Shown in pieces: positions 53,318 through 64,000 of a stretch of 64,000 nt of DNA. Position 1 is the first letter of the stretch; each line of letters starts with the position of its first letter. The DNA is from Ulva prolifera (Eukaryota; Chlorophyta; Ulvophyceae; Ulvales; Ulvaceae), in the NCBI GenBank assembly GCA_023078555.1, contig CM041196.1, positions 9,814,985 to 9,878,984 on the forward strand, read 5' to 3'. The notes under the pieces were generated by a model. The model worked only from the letters and a program-made list of their open reading frames with translations. It made no database searches and was not told the origin of the DNA. A program made the position numbers and the translations under genes.

Positions 53318-54290
53318 ACCGCTATCCTTTATGCAAGTCAGATGTTGTGAGATGTCCATCTCACCTCCGGCGCACGTTGGTAGATGCGCACATGCGTCAT
53401 GACCTCCCGGTGCTCTCAAGCACGTACATGACCACATAATCTAACACGGTCCGGATATTGCATCATCACAAAGTCATCAGATTATAATCATTTGTCATTT
53501 CGCGTTATCGAATACCCGGACATCGATATATATTATTTGACTTTCCAACGTCATGGGCATCAGTCGCGCACTGCTCACCATGTGGCTACGAGGGCGCGCA
53601 CCAGTCATATCACTCTTCACTAACATCTTTATACATTACATTATTAAGCACTGAGATCATCGTGCATTTAGACGTGCGCACGAACATAACTGAGATCACA
53701 TCAAACGACACAGCATATCAATAGTTAGCTATGTTACTGGCCGTGGGACATGCATTATAACACATTCATAATCACACGTCATCATTCATACTCAGCATGC
53801 ACACAATCAACTGACACTCATCATGGGGCGTTTGCAATAAATACATCAATGATTATGTATTGGTAACTGTGGGATGTTGTACGGTTGCATGCGACAGGCG
53901 ACATGTACGCGGGTCGTGGGCCACTGGTGCAACCTCGGGCTGCTTCGAATTTGACATGACTGATGTAGGCGAATGGAATCCCTAATATCGCGGGATACCT
54001 AACATGATTGGCTGATAATCGCCGGACACCGGACTCGGTGCCAGCGTTTTGGTGTGACGAGTATGATTGTGCTCACTGACATGTAACTTCCGGTGCGATA
54101 ACATCGCGTCTCGGAGTACAACATGCATGTCGGAGTTTAACCCCAAATGTGACTTTATGACAATTACATGTAGTACTCTAGAGTGGCCACCGCGTAGCAG
54201 GTTTGGGGGTATGAATGGCTTGTGCACAGCTGTGACCGGCGCAAACCTCCCCGGATCATCCGCCGTGAACTCAAGCATGAATGTGAGCAT
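53318..54290. other. AT-rich spacer, no gene
   Basis: About 1 kb. The minus-strand ORF 53982-54653 overlaps the plus-strand Gypsy remnant and is most likely its antisense shadow. Confidence 0.4.
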
Positions 54291-54755
54291 TTCATAGGTT
54301 ACGGCAAAGAGTCCATCAGCGGTGCCCCTAAGCAAAGGTTTAATGGCGATCGCCCTGCCGGATTCGCTGAATTTGAGGCTGAAGTATGCAAAGAATACGC
54401 GGACATCATGTGGGGCGTTCCACCAGCCTTTCCGCTTGTACGCCGGCAGGCCGATGGATTGACGATGACCGTATCCTTGAGCATAGCATCCCATTAAAAC
54501 CCGGAGCACAGCCCGTATCGCATGATTCCTGAAGAACTCGAAGAGGTCAACCGAACTTTGATTCGACTCGCTAAACAGTAGTTGATTCGCCCGTGGCTGA
54601 GCGCGAGGGGCTCGCTTGTCTTGTTTCGAAGCAAGAAAAGTGGCAAACTGCACATGTGTATTGACTACCGCGTGCTACCTTGCAACACTGTGAAGTTTGC
54701 ATATCCAATGCCGCACATCGAGCCACTACTCGAGCGTCTGCGCGTTTAAAAGGTG
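54290..54755 (+). pseudogene. Gypsy reverse transcriptase N-terminal remnant
   Basis: Readable with frame changes: V-C-K-E-Y-A-D-I-M (about 54383), H-S-I-P-L-K-P-G-A-Q-P-V (54482-54517), then M-I-P-E-E-L-E-E-V-N-R-T-L-I-R-L-A (from 54522). A stop follows, then L-I-R-P-W-L, L-V-L-F-R-S-K-K and M-C-I-D-Y-R-V-L (about 54653). It ends Y-P-M-P-H-I-E-P-L-L-E-R-L and a TAA. This is the start of a Ty3/Gypsy RT up to just before the catalytic palm. At least one stop and one frameshift make it dead. Confidence 0.8.
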
Positions 54756-54865
54756 GTAAGGTTGTGTTCAGTGGCGGTGGGCACACAAGGCGGACTCGGA
54801 CTGTTCGACCGGGTCTACAGAGGCTCCGTGTTCACGCAGATTATGTGTAATATAATCACGATTAT

Positions 54866-54945
54866 GGTAGGTCATGGAGACAGGCGCATGCGGTACCGGC
54901 AGTAGGCGTGGCCAGAGGTGCTCATGACTGATGCCGAGAGCATCT
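54866..54945. repeat. Second copy of an 80-bp sequence found at 52735-52810
   Basis: Both share TCATGGAGAC-GGCGC, GCGTGGC-AGAGGTGCTCATGA and ATG-CGAGAGCA-CTATG blocks with about three quarters identity. One copy borders the Copia-like leader remnant, the other the Gypsy remnant, so the sequence may belong to a further mobile element. Confidence 0.6.
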
Positions 54946-56033
54946 ATGAGCTGGTGGCACGCGAAGCATATAGGCGGTATCTGGCTGGAGCTTTTCACGC
55001 AAGAGAGATTTGTACTTCGCAGCTGATAGCTCTTCTTTAGCTCAGTTTGTCGGTCAAGCTTTAGTAAACTGATTGCGGGGTCACAGCTGGAGCGGCGTCG
55101 TATGGCTTGAGCAGCTGATGTTTTCGACTTCCCCGTGTAAATTATGGCTAGGACTCGTGCAGCTAATGAAGTTGTTAGAGGGGACAAGGCCATCGATTCG
55201 ACGCGACGTGCTGGAGCCAGTAAGGCAGGCCGGGTGTCGTGAGATGGCACCTCACGCTGGCACATGCCTGTGGTCACAATGCATGAAACTCATGCATTGA
55301 GTCATGATGTACAATCATACACATGTGCCTGCCATGGCACACTTGTATATACTAAGATCCTCGTGCTTCACGAAGATCACCAAGACAGAATCCCACAAGA
55401 TACATACACGTGGCGCTTTCGCCGCACACACTTGTATGGTCACACACTCTATTGCATTTCACAAGTCAGCTTACAAAAGGTCCTGCACTTAATCATGCAC
55501 GCGAACACAAGTGACCTCAGCTTATGTGGCCGCCTGTGCGACAAGTTACAACCATCCGCCAGATCGGGTCGCGGAGACGCGTTGCGCTTGCGCGCCGTCA
55601 GACTCAACTGTGCATGTCAAAATGTACACAGGCACGGACAGCTCAGTCCCGGCGCCCCTCTAGATACACACTGTTGCGGCTATGACAAGATGCTGCATAT
55701 TATCGCGCACAATCTTGGGATGAAATCCAGTTTTCAGCGTGTCGATCTCTGGCTCGCACCACCCCACGCCCGCCCATGGCGCAGCATCGTGCGCAGCCTC
55801 CCTCAGAGATCCTCATGCACCACGCACTTCGCACGAAAGACTGTCAAGCACTCACGCATTTCAGAGTGTCACCACAAGTCACCGGGGATCCCTCACTTAT
55901 TGGGGATTCCATCAGATGACTGCGTAGGGTGCGCAGCATCTTGGCGAGGCCAGACATAGCAGGGGGTAGTCCTGGGCGCATCACAAGCAGTATTTCTACT
56001 GCGCGCTTGCTGGGTCCGACACAATTCGCACTG
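54946..56033. other. Spacer without a supportable gene
   Basis: The ORF 55264-55959 is long (231 codons) but shows no motif, and its composition (Cys/His/Ser-rich, no helix pattern) looks non-coding. Confidence 0.35.
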
Positions 56034-56094
56034 GTTACCCGTTTCTTCAAACCTTCACACGTTTCCTGATAGCATTGCGTCCACACAACCACTT
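56034..56094 (+). repeat. Left part of repeat family X, copy B (split by Copia copy 3)
   Basis: Aligns with 22804-22875 of copy A. The break falls exactly at the CACTT duplicated by the Copia insertion, and the alignment resumes at 62687. Confidence 0.85.
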
Positions 56095-56446
56095 TGTCAG
56101 AAAAGCTATCTTTGTGCAGAGCGGACGCGCAGTCCTCATTCAGGTCAGGTCAGGACAGCCAACATCTCATACCTGCTGCGCACAGAGGTAGAACCGAGAG
56201 ATGTTGAAGGGAAGTGCTAGTACCGGGAAACAGTAAAGAGAATGGTTACAGATCTCAGTGTGCACATGCTTATATGCACACTGAACACTCAACAGTCAAG
56301 GTTACGGCGGGAAACCCTCGCACGATCTCTCTCACTACATCGAGACAATCCTGCTGGCGGCTTACCCCTGCACTGGATCCGCGGATCGTCCGTGCATGGG
56401 TGCACCTGTCACCACACTGCTGCCCGCAGGCTCATGCATTGTGACA
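56095..56446 (-). repeat. 3' LTR of Copia copy 3
   Basis: 352-bp partner of 62330-62681. The polypurine tract ATGGGGGAG lies immediately inside at 56447-56455 on the element strand. Confidence 0.95.
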
Positions 56447-56463
56447 CTCCCCCATAAACCCTG

Positions 56464-59400
56464 CTAGGTCTCCACTAGCTGGAGTTTATTACGAACTTCT
56501 AGCAAAGCAGGTCCGGGCAGCACTTTGGTAAACACATCCGCTAACTGATCAACAGTGCCCACCCATGCTACCTTAAGTTCATCCATCTGGACATATTCCC
56601 GCACTCGCAAGTGCCGCACACGAATGTGCTTGGATCTGTCAGTGGACACAGCATTCACTGCCAGGATATTGGCACTTTTATTGTCACCCCACAGAGTTGG
56701 CTTATACGGGACGAGTTTTAGGTCGAGAAGCAACTGCTTCACCCACATTAACTCGTTGGCTGTTGCACTCATCGCGATGAGTTCAGCCTCTGTTGTATCC
56801 CCAGCCACTATACTCTGCTTCTTCGAACGCCAGAGAACACAGTTCCCATACACCCGAATAACCATACCAGACACGCTTTTCAGATCAGCAGAGTTCGCAA
56901 AATCTGCATCTGAATAAGCCTCTATCAAACACCCGTGTCCCTCAGAGCCTACAAATTTTATTCCTAAGTTCTTTGTGGACTGCAGGTATTTCAGAACGTG
57001 TTGCACAGCCAACCAATGTTCCTTCAGACTACTGGACATGTGCCGGGCCAGGGCATGTGCCACATAGCTGAGGTCAGGTCGTGTCACTCCTGCAATGTAC
57101 TGGATGCTTCCTACAGCACTCATGAACCTGGAATGCTCAGCAGCACTGGCTTTCTCCAGGTCCGGGTGCTCTTTCACACTCCTCAGTTGTTGCCGCGGCA
57201 CTAACGGAGTGGGAGACTTTCGACAATCAGACATACTGTACTTTTCAAGCAGGCTATGGATTTTGTTTCGCTGTGTCATGGTGATTGTCTTGGCCTTACG
57301 ATCACGCATGATCTCAGTGCCAAGTGCCCATGCTAGTTCACCCAAGTCTCTACCTTCAAATTTTGTGAGAATTATGTCGACAAGTTCTTGCAGCCCCGCA
57401 GTGCCGCTGAATATGAACAAGTCGTCGACCCACAGAAAGATAAAACAAAGACCAGATGTTCTAACATACAGTCCGGGATCACTCTGTGCGCACACAAATC
57501 CCATCTCTGCTAAGACCTTTACTAAAGCTTTGTGCCACTCGCGAGCAGCTTGCTTCAGGCCATACAGGGTTTTATGCAATCTCCATACACGTGCTGTCCC
57601 GTCAGTGAAGTACGGGGGCTGTTCAACGAACACTTCCTCCTCCAGCTCACCATTCAGAAAAGCACACTGTATATCTATGTGTCTAATTTCTAAATCTGCC
57701 TGAGCAGCAACTGACAGCAACACACGAAGTGTCGCATAGCTCCCAACAGGTGACCAAGTCTCAAAAAAGTCTACACCCTCTACCTGAGAAAAACCCCGCG
57801 CTACATAGCGTGCCTTGTAGCGCTGAATCTCCCCCGCAGGCCCACGCTTGATCTTGAGCACCCATTTGCCCGAGATAGCCCGTTTGCCCGCAGGCAGATA
57901 GCACAACCCGAAGGTTCCGTGCTCACCCAGTGCATCTACCTCCTCCTGCATGGCACGCAGCCATGCATCCCTGTCCGGACCCGCAAGTCCTTCCTTCATA
58001 GAAGGCATATCAGGGTCGGAGGAGGCCTTCTGCTTCCTGGCGGCAGCTGCTCGGCGCGACCCACGACGCTGAACACTCTGCTGCTCACCAGACTCCACAT
58101 GCTGAGGCTTCAGGCCTGCACAGGACACTCCACAGTCAGCCGCGGCTGATGTGTCCTGATCGCAAGCTGAAACATCAATAGCAGCTACAACTGTTTCACT
58201 ACTAGCAATGTCAGAGCCCGCAGGCTCATGCATTTGTACAGCTGCTACATCCGCAGCCAATGGAACAAGGCGTCTGCGTACAAGAGGATTGATTTTAATA
58301 CGAGGCAAGGCGGCTGGAATGGCCCTCACCTCGTCAGGCAAATCAACCCCAACTGCGGCTGAGGGGTCCGGATCCTCTCCCCCTAATTCGGATCCGGTCT
58401 CCACCTCATCTGGCTCATCCTCCCAGAAGGGCCTCGGCGCCTCAGCTCCTCGCAAGGGCTGAGCAACTGCCCCCGCGCCAGATGCTGAGGCCGCTGCCGA
58501 ATTACTTCCAGAACGGACCCGCTGAGCCTCCAGATTTTGATGAGCCGCAGCTCTTTCATCATCTAAGACGGTGTAGTCCATGCGCTGTTCGTCATCGTCA
58601 TCATAGATGCCGGGACTGTCGTCATCCTCATCCATGTCCTCGTCAGACGCACTGACAGACATTTGAACGGGGAACGCAGCTTCTACACCAGGGTCGTGCA
58701 ACACAGCATTGCGCGTGACAACATACCGCGCAGTGCGAGAGGGCGTGGCGACAGGATGATACACTTCGCCGTGAACACGAGGGGGAGCAGGGACGGCAGG
58801 GTGAGCAGCAGCTCTGGACATTTGCACGCGTGCGATGCAAAGCTGTTCTGGCTATTTCCGGTGTTGCCCTAGCAGGGTCACGCCGGATAATCTCCGCAGA
58901 GGAGCCAGCTCCAAATCGTGGAGAATACACAGCCTCACTAGGCTCAGGGTTATCCTGCCGGAAAGTCATTTCCATGACAGGAACCCTACCATGACCAGGG
59001 GGGGTGTGAAGCTGGTCACGCAGACGGCGCAACACTCCCCCGTCATAGGTGTGCTCTGCCGCGAATGGAGGTACATCAGCGTCAGTAACACGCTCACCCT
59101 CATCGCCCCCCTCGAAAGCAACCGTGTAGGAGTTCGCAAACTCCTTAGGTTCCCTCTTGTCCACAACGGCGGACGCATCGTACTTGCGTACGTGCCGGAT
59201 CATCTGATCCGCAGTGCACATCACCTGACGCATAACAAAAACCCTACCCCCAGGAACGTCCTGGGCGTACACACGCTGCATGCTGGGGCCTAACCCAGCC
59301 CCGACCCAGTATGCAGGCACACCCCGCGGGGACAACTTCCGCAGCTTGTCATCCCTAGGGTATGCATACACTTCAACCCCCCATGGACGCTGCTGCCGCA

Positions 59401-62020
59401 GCAGATCTTGGAACACCTCAACGGAGGTGTCTCGGAAAAAGGCCATATAAGGAATGATATCCTTATCACAAGACCACACTAAAAACTCATCTAATTCTGT
59501 CGTCGCAAGCAACTTGTACTTGCGTTTCTCCTCATCCCTCAACTTATCGCGCTCGGCCTTTTTCATGCGCTTACCCTTCCCCAGGCTCTTTTCAGCTTCG
59601 TCAACGTCCGCAGACGCATTGACAGCATGCTGAGCTTTCAGGCCCTTGAGGATGCTCGCCAGTTTGTCATGGTACAATGCCGACGATGGCGTGAGATTGT
59701 GACCATGGACAACGCTGGCGAGGCATTCTATCCACAGGAACAGAGGCAGGCCACTCGCGAGCAGCACAGCACGGAGTGACTCAAAGGCCACTCCGATCCT
59801 CCTCTCGATCATGCCATTACAGCGATGAGCGGCTGTGGGGGTCAAACGGTGAGTGATGCCACGACGCTGGAGGTAGAGCTTTAGGGCCGCGACCATAAAC
59901 TCTCCCCCTTTGTCGGTGTGTAGGATGCGCACACCCGGTTCACCTGGCTTCACCACATTCACCCGAATGCGTTCGATAATATAAGAGATCATGGCCGCAG
60001 CCTCACTCTTTTTGCGCAGACCTACCACGAAAGTATAACGGGTAAAGGCACACATCACAAACAAAACATATTTCACACCACCAATTCCTACCGGAGAGAC
60101 AGGACCAGCTAAATCGGCATGCAGTTGCTCACCAGGCCACTTGGCCTGACCCATGAGCTCACGATCATTGGCAGAGAAGTTACCCGCAGGCACCTTGCCA
60201 ATTCTGCAGCCGTGACACCGATTCCCCAATGGCTCGGAATCGACATCCAAATTTAAATGACCATAAAATTCACTGTTAGATTGCATACGTTTCAGAACCC
60301 AATTAGACTGATGAAAAGACAAGTGTGCTAGAAAAGCAGGTTCCAGCAAGTATGCATCATGTGGGACCTCAGCTCCCCCAGCATTGGGTCGCTTCAGGTC
60401 AATGGCCGCAACCGCCACATGATGCCACTGCTGCTGATCCTCAATAACTGAGGTCGGACTGCTCTGGTTAGACCAGACTACCCCCCTATTGACAGGCGCA
60501 CCGACGAGAATGGGTTTCGTATCTACCGCCATTTTAAAAGCAAAAACAGGATGACCGTCTACATCTAGTTCCTGATACTTGACGTCATCTTCCACGCCGG
60601 TAGCCATATCACCCAGACCAGGGACATATAACACATTCCTACGCGTGTCTAGGAACATCTGCTCTGATCTAAGACCCATCGTGCTGAGCAGGTTGTACGG
60701 ACATTCAGGAGCATAGTAAACACCAGGGATTTCCACATCCAGTGGGTGCGTGTTCCCATGCTTGTCCACATAAGCACCCAGGTTCACCTGAATGGTTCCC
60801 CTACCCATGATAGAAAGCTGCCCTGGTCCCGCGAGATTGGCAACTTTCTGACACGGGCCGTACTCAGTGAACATTTCCCGATTTCCTACTATATGCATGT
60901 CCGACCCACTATCAACAATGATGTTCCACGGCATGGACGCGTCCGGCTGTGGATACTTGGCAGGCATTTCAATAGTGCAAACATCTCTGGCCGCAGCCTG
61001 TTTGCGTTGGGGGCAGTTCGCACGCAAATGTCCCTTCTTCTTGCAGAAGAAACAGGTCCTGGTCTCCTCGCGAGGAGCCTGGCCAGCTGCGAGAGCAGCG
61101 ACCACAGGGCCGTCACCACGGTGCTGCTTGCGCCAGCCATGGCCTGGTTTGCCCGCGGGCGCCCCAGACCTAGCCTGCAGCGACCGCTGTTGTTTGAGCA
61201 AATCAGCATGCTCAGTTAAACGAGATATTATCACATGAGGGGAGGAGTGTTGAACTTCGCCGCGCACAGCGTTGAACTCCTCCCCCACCTCTAACAGTTT
61301 CAAACGTAGCCATCGCTGGCCCACATCGGCACCTAGTGCCTCCAGTTGAGTGTAAACACTCATCACCTCACCACAATATGTCGCGACATCTTTATTGTGT
61401 TGTGACAAAGAATTAAACCGACTCCACAGTCTGTGGATCTCGGCTTCAGTGCTAGGTCTGTACTTGGCAGTCAAGTAAGACCATGCTTCACACAAATGTG
61501 ACATGCGATAGACAGTCGTCCTATCCGCGTCAGGCAAAGACATTAGGACCTGTGTCCTCGCCCTAGCGTGAACACGCTGTTCGTCCGCAGACGGTGCGTG
61601 CTGCAACAAATGGTCTAACTCGAACTGACCTAACCACAAAAAGACTTTCTGTTCGTACGCAACGAACCTTTCAGTCTTGTAATTCCAATCAGGCAATTTC
61701 CCTTTAGTCAAATCAGGTTCGCTACGCCCCCGAGATGCGCGCAGCGCCTCGGTTAACGTTTCGAGTGATATGAGTGACTCAGTGTGACCAGGATCGTTCA
61801 CAACATGAGAGGAAAAAGGCACCTGCTGACTACTCTGCCCAGTGTGGGAAGAGGGTCGTGGCCGGACAATTCGGCCGCCCCGGAGCAACATACCCGCAGG
61901 CTGTTCTCCGTCAGGGAGCTGCTGGTCAGCGTCCCTGTCGACGAGAGGCTGCTGGTCAGCATCGTCACGCCTCTCCTCGCGAGGAGAGTTGGCGTTGGAG
62001 TTGGCGTTCGAGAGAGACAT
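56464..62020 (-). pseudogene. Copia Gag-Pol, copy 3, split by a 1-bp insertion
   Basis: Starts at 62020 with the family ATG. Gag keeps the intact CCHC knuckle, and the protease and integrase motifs are present. At 58821-58823 a T run is one base longer than in copies 1 and 2 (TTT against TT). This shifts the frame after about 1066 in-frame residues and ends translation at 58643. The remainder, down to 56464, holds RT (E-T-W-S-P-V and W-V-D-D intact) and RNase H (D-T-T-E-A-E-L intact) in the other frame. As it stands this copy would make Gag, protease and integrase but no reverse transcriptase. Confidence 0.95.
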
Positions 62021-62329
62021 CCTGCATCAGGACAGATGGTTGTTTGTCGCGCGCAGCAACTAACCAGTGGGATTGCTCGCAAGCAAACAGGTTGATGAGA
62101 ACAAGCGAACGCGTTGGCTTTTCTCAGCGCTGATCATTAAAACAAGCTTCTCGAATTGTGTCTAATCAACAATATACTACGAGAGAGCTAAATGATGCCT
62201 GCGCTTTTGACCGCAGTCTGAGCGCCGGCAGAACAGTGGAATGCCCGCCGTGTCTGCGCGCAGACATTGGCCGACGGCTTTCCTGAGCAAGACCATAAAC
62301 AGACATAAACTCTAACCTCACCGATACCA

Positions 62330-62681
62330 TGTCAGAAAAGCTATCTTTGTGCAGAGCGGACGCGCAGTCCTCATTCAGGTCAGGTCAGGACAGCCAACAT
62401 CTCATACCTGCTGCGCACAGAGGTAGAACCGAGAGATGTTGAAGGGAAGTGCTAGTACCGGGAAACAGTAAAGAGAATGGTTACAGATCTCAGTGTGCAC
62501 ATGCTTATATGCACACTGAACACTCAACAGTCAAGGTTACGGCGGGAAACCCTCGCACGATCTCTCTCACTACATCGAGACAATCCTGCTGGCGGCTTAC
62601 CCCTGCACTGGATCCGCGGATCGTCCGTGCATGGGTGCACCTGTCACCACACTGCTGCCCGCAGGCTCATGCATTGTGACA
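62330..62681 (-). repeat. 5' LTR of Copia copy 3
   Basis: 352 bp, TGTCA..TGACA. It appears identical to its partner and to both LTRs of copy 1. The adjacent PBS reads TGGTATCGGTGAGG on the element strand. Confidence 0.95.
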
Positions 62682-63109
62682 CACTTCGCAAACACCAACA
62701 GCAACAACAACATACAACTACACAATCGTATGGTTTGCTGCGAAATCTAGCTATACGTATGCTACTGCGTACAAACTGCATGACCGCATCAGGTGCACCC
62801 GCATTGCTCCTCTACATACGACGCTAACGCTAATGTATGCTCAAACATCCATCGAACAGTAGTAATAGCTGCATAAATGAAATCAAAGTGTTCGCTGACG
62901 CGTGCGTATTTGGACCTGCATGCTATGCTGCGTTCTCTAACGCTGCAGCCTCAGTTACCTGTAGCCACTACGCTGTCTGCAGCTCTCCGCCACGGTGGTG
63001 AACGCTACTACAACATATAAACACTCAATAAGCTGCGAACGCTCATGAACACCTTATTCAATGTATTGCGCGCGTTCGCCGTTGTTCATGTGTTACATTT
63101 ACTCCCACG

Positions 63110-63556
63110 ATGGCCAACGCTTTCAAATGTTCGTTCTTGCACATGGAACGGACTGCATCATTCGGTGCATCAGTTCAAGACCTTTGCGAAGATGATGACA
63201 TCAAAGCTATGCACACTTGGGATGACTACATCCGCTATAAAAACGCCCAATGTGCCGACATACATCAACAGAAATCTCGATACACAACTATTCCGACTGC
63301 TTTCAAAAACCATCACACAAGAGACCTGTCAACATTCCCCCCAAATGGCTTTCTTTAGGAAGTATTTACTGCCATTCTCAATGACAAACCAACGGATGTC
63401 AAGATATATACTTGCGAAAAACAAGTGAAGAACAACGGTGGGTCTTATCCTTCTTTAATCCAGCTCCTTGCTGCAATTACGAAACATTTCCATTTGCATA
63501 TACCTGCAACTTACGACACCTCAACTGAAACACGTCGATATCAATGTAGCATGTAG
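63110..63556 (+). pseudogene. Repeat family X ORF1, copy B (148 codons, one internal stop)
   Basis: Starts M-A-N-A-F-K and stops at 63554-63556, exactly the length of copy A's frame, with one premature TAG at 63356-63358 where copy A has Glu. Beyond it the frame reads A-I-L-N-D-K-P-T-D-V-K and A-K/T-K-H-F-H-L-H-I-P-like sequence. Combining both copies shows that neither set of stops is ancestral. The family is unknown. The acidic C-E-D-D-D-I-K block and His-rich end are the most conserved parts. Confidence 0.6.
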
Positions 63557-63591
63557 GTCTGCAATGGTACCACGCGTCCAAATTATGCGAA

Positions 63592-63867
63592 ATGTACCAC
63601 ATGGGTCAAGACAATTCTACTCTCAATTGTGCCGTTAACTCCACCGATCCCGACAAAGCTATCAAGACACTCTTTGACAAAGAGTCCGCTTTGTACCAGT
63701 CTTTCGCCAATCATAACCACATCAAAGTCACAAGCATCACAATGCATGCCTTCAAAGACATTGTTGTAGCACAAGAATCCGACGCCTTGATAGTTTTTGA
63801 AGGCGACATGGCAGTTCAACGGAAGTCTCCCCGACACAGAAGAGTCTTAAACAAGGTTGGTATTTAA
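63592..63867 (+). CDS. Repeat family X ORF2, copy B (91 aa, unknown)
   Basis: An open frame M-Y-H-M-G-Q-D-N..K-V-G-I, matching copy A's ORF2 at the same 35-bp distance after ORF1. Intact in both copies. It is rich in Lys/Arg near the C-terminus. No domain, signal peptide or membrane segment was recognised. Confidence 0.5.
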   Translation: MYHMGQDNSTLNCAVNSTDPDKAIKTLFDKESALYQSFANHNHIKVTSITMHAFKDIVVAQESDALIVFEGDMAVQRKSPRHRRVLNKVGI

Positions 63868-64000
63868 TTGCACTTTACAGCAGCTATACAATGATGTGTT
63901 ATGTGTTGCCATCGTAGCGTGCTATAGCATGCCTCCTCTGTAACCTACTCCATGATGTTGTGTACAGCTTCGCCGCTTCTACAATCGTAAGTTATTCAGC

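Larger units (their letters stand above)
56095..62681 (-). mobile_element. Full-length Copia retrotransposon, copy 3 (frameshifted)
   Basis: A 6587-bp element with two 352-bp LTRs that look identical (56095-56446, 62330-62681). The target-site duplication is CACTT at 56090-56094 and 62682-62686. It is nearly identical to copy 1 and shares its subfamily variants, but keeps the zinc knuckle. It inserted into repeat family X copy B, and copy A shows the corresponding unoccupied site. Confidence 0.97.
62687..63935 (+). repeat. Right part of repeat family X, copy B
   Basis: Aligns with copy A from GCAAACAC (22867 on) to GCATGCCTCC, but lacks the 0.93 kb insertion (junction near 63086-63089). It carries ORF1 and ORF2. 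The right end of the family is probably near 63935, where similarity to copy A stops at the LTR of Copia copy 4. Confidence 0.8.

Noticed and set aside
53982..54653. 223-aa minus-strand ORF, long enough to be a gene
   Set aside because: It overlaps the plus-strand Gypsy RT remnant and has no motif; best explained as antisense of that remnant.
55264..55959. 231-aa ORF as a gene
   Set aside because: No motif, no homologue in the window, and composition without secondary-structure pattern; likely a chance frame.

Overview
This window is a repeat-dominated stretch of a eukaryotic nuclear genome. The evidence is spliced coding regions with GT..AG introns, LTR retrotransposons of both the Copia and Gypsy types, a Helitron, a CACTA-like DNA transposon and microsatellites, with no bacterial operon structure. 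An alga or other protist is plausible (Gypsy integrase with a chromodomain-like tail, CACTA transposase with a C2HC finger, leucine-rich repeat protein), but the sequence alone does not fix the species.

The clearest features are three full-length copies of one Copia (Ty1) family. They lie at 3768-10347 (minus), 28615-35199 (plus) and 56095-62681 (minus). Each has 352-353 bp LTRs with TGTCA..TGACA ends and its own perfect 5-bp target-site duplication (GGTAG, ACTTA, CACTT). Only the plus-strand copy encodes a complete 1851-aa Gag-Pol with every motif intact. The first copy has lost the zinc-knuckle histidine through a 6-bp in-frame deletion. The third has a 1-bp frameshift between integrase and reverse transcriptase. 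A fourth, older copy (25035-26477) has lost everything from mid-gag to the 3' LTR, and a fifth survives only as a leader and gag start (about 52.7-53.3 kb).

Older layers lie between them. 0-1.3 kb: the C-terminal end of a DDE-type transposase gene and a Lys/Ala-rich coiled-coil ORF. 10.4-12.6 kb: the 3' half of a decayed Gypsy element (RT end, RNase H, integrase, chromodomain-like segment). 13.4-15.3 kb: an unrecognised, probably spliced gene. 15.75 kb: a tRNA-like sequence with A and B boxes. 17.4-22.1 kb: a decayed Helitron RepHel gene with a readable HUH/Y2 Rep. 22.8-25.0 kb and 56.03-63.9 kb: two copies (A and B) of an unrecognised repeat family with two ORFs. Copy B was split by the third Copia, copy A carries a separate GC-rich insertion of about 0.93 kb and ends at the older Copia copy.

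27.5-44.8 kb reads, once the Copia insertion is removed, as a spliced minus-strand coiled-coil gene diverging from a spliced plus-strand CACTA/Plavaka-like transposase. The transposase is followed by an unknown ORF and a Ulp1/C48-type cysteine protease gene. This may be one large multi-gene DNA transposon. Its right side ends near a 186-bp perfect inverted repeat with long poly-C tracts (44.9-45.4 kb). 45.4-56 kb holds weak ORFs, a broken leucine-rich-repeat gene, a 117-bp tandem repeat and further Copia and Gypsy scraps.

No single known host pathway is encoded here. The interest is in the layered transposon history, the multi-gene CACTA-like locus and the unidentified two-ORF repeat family.
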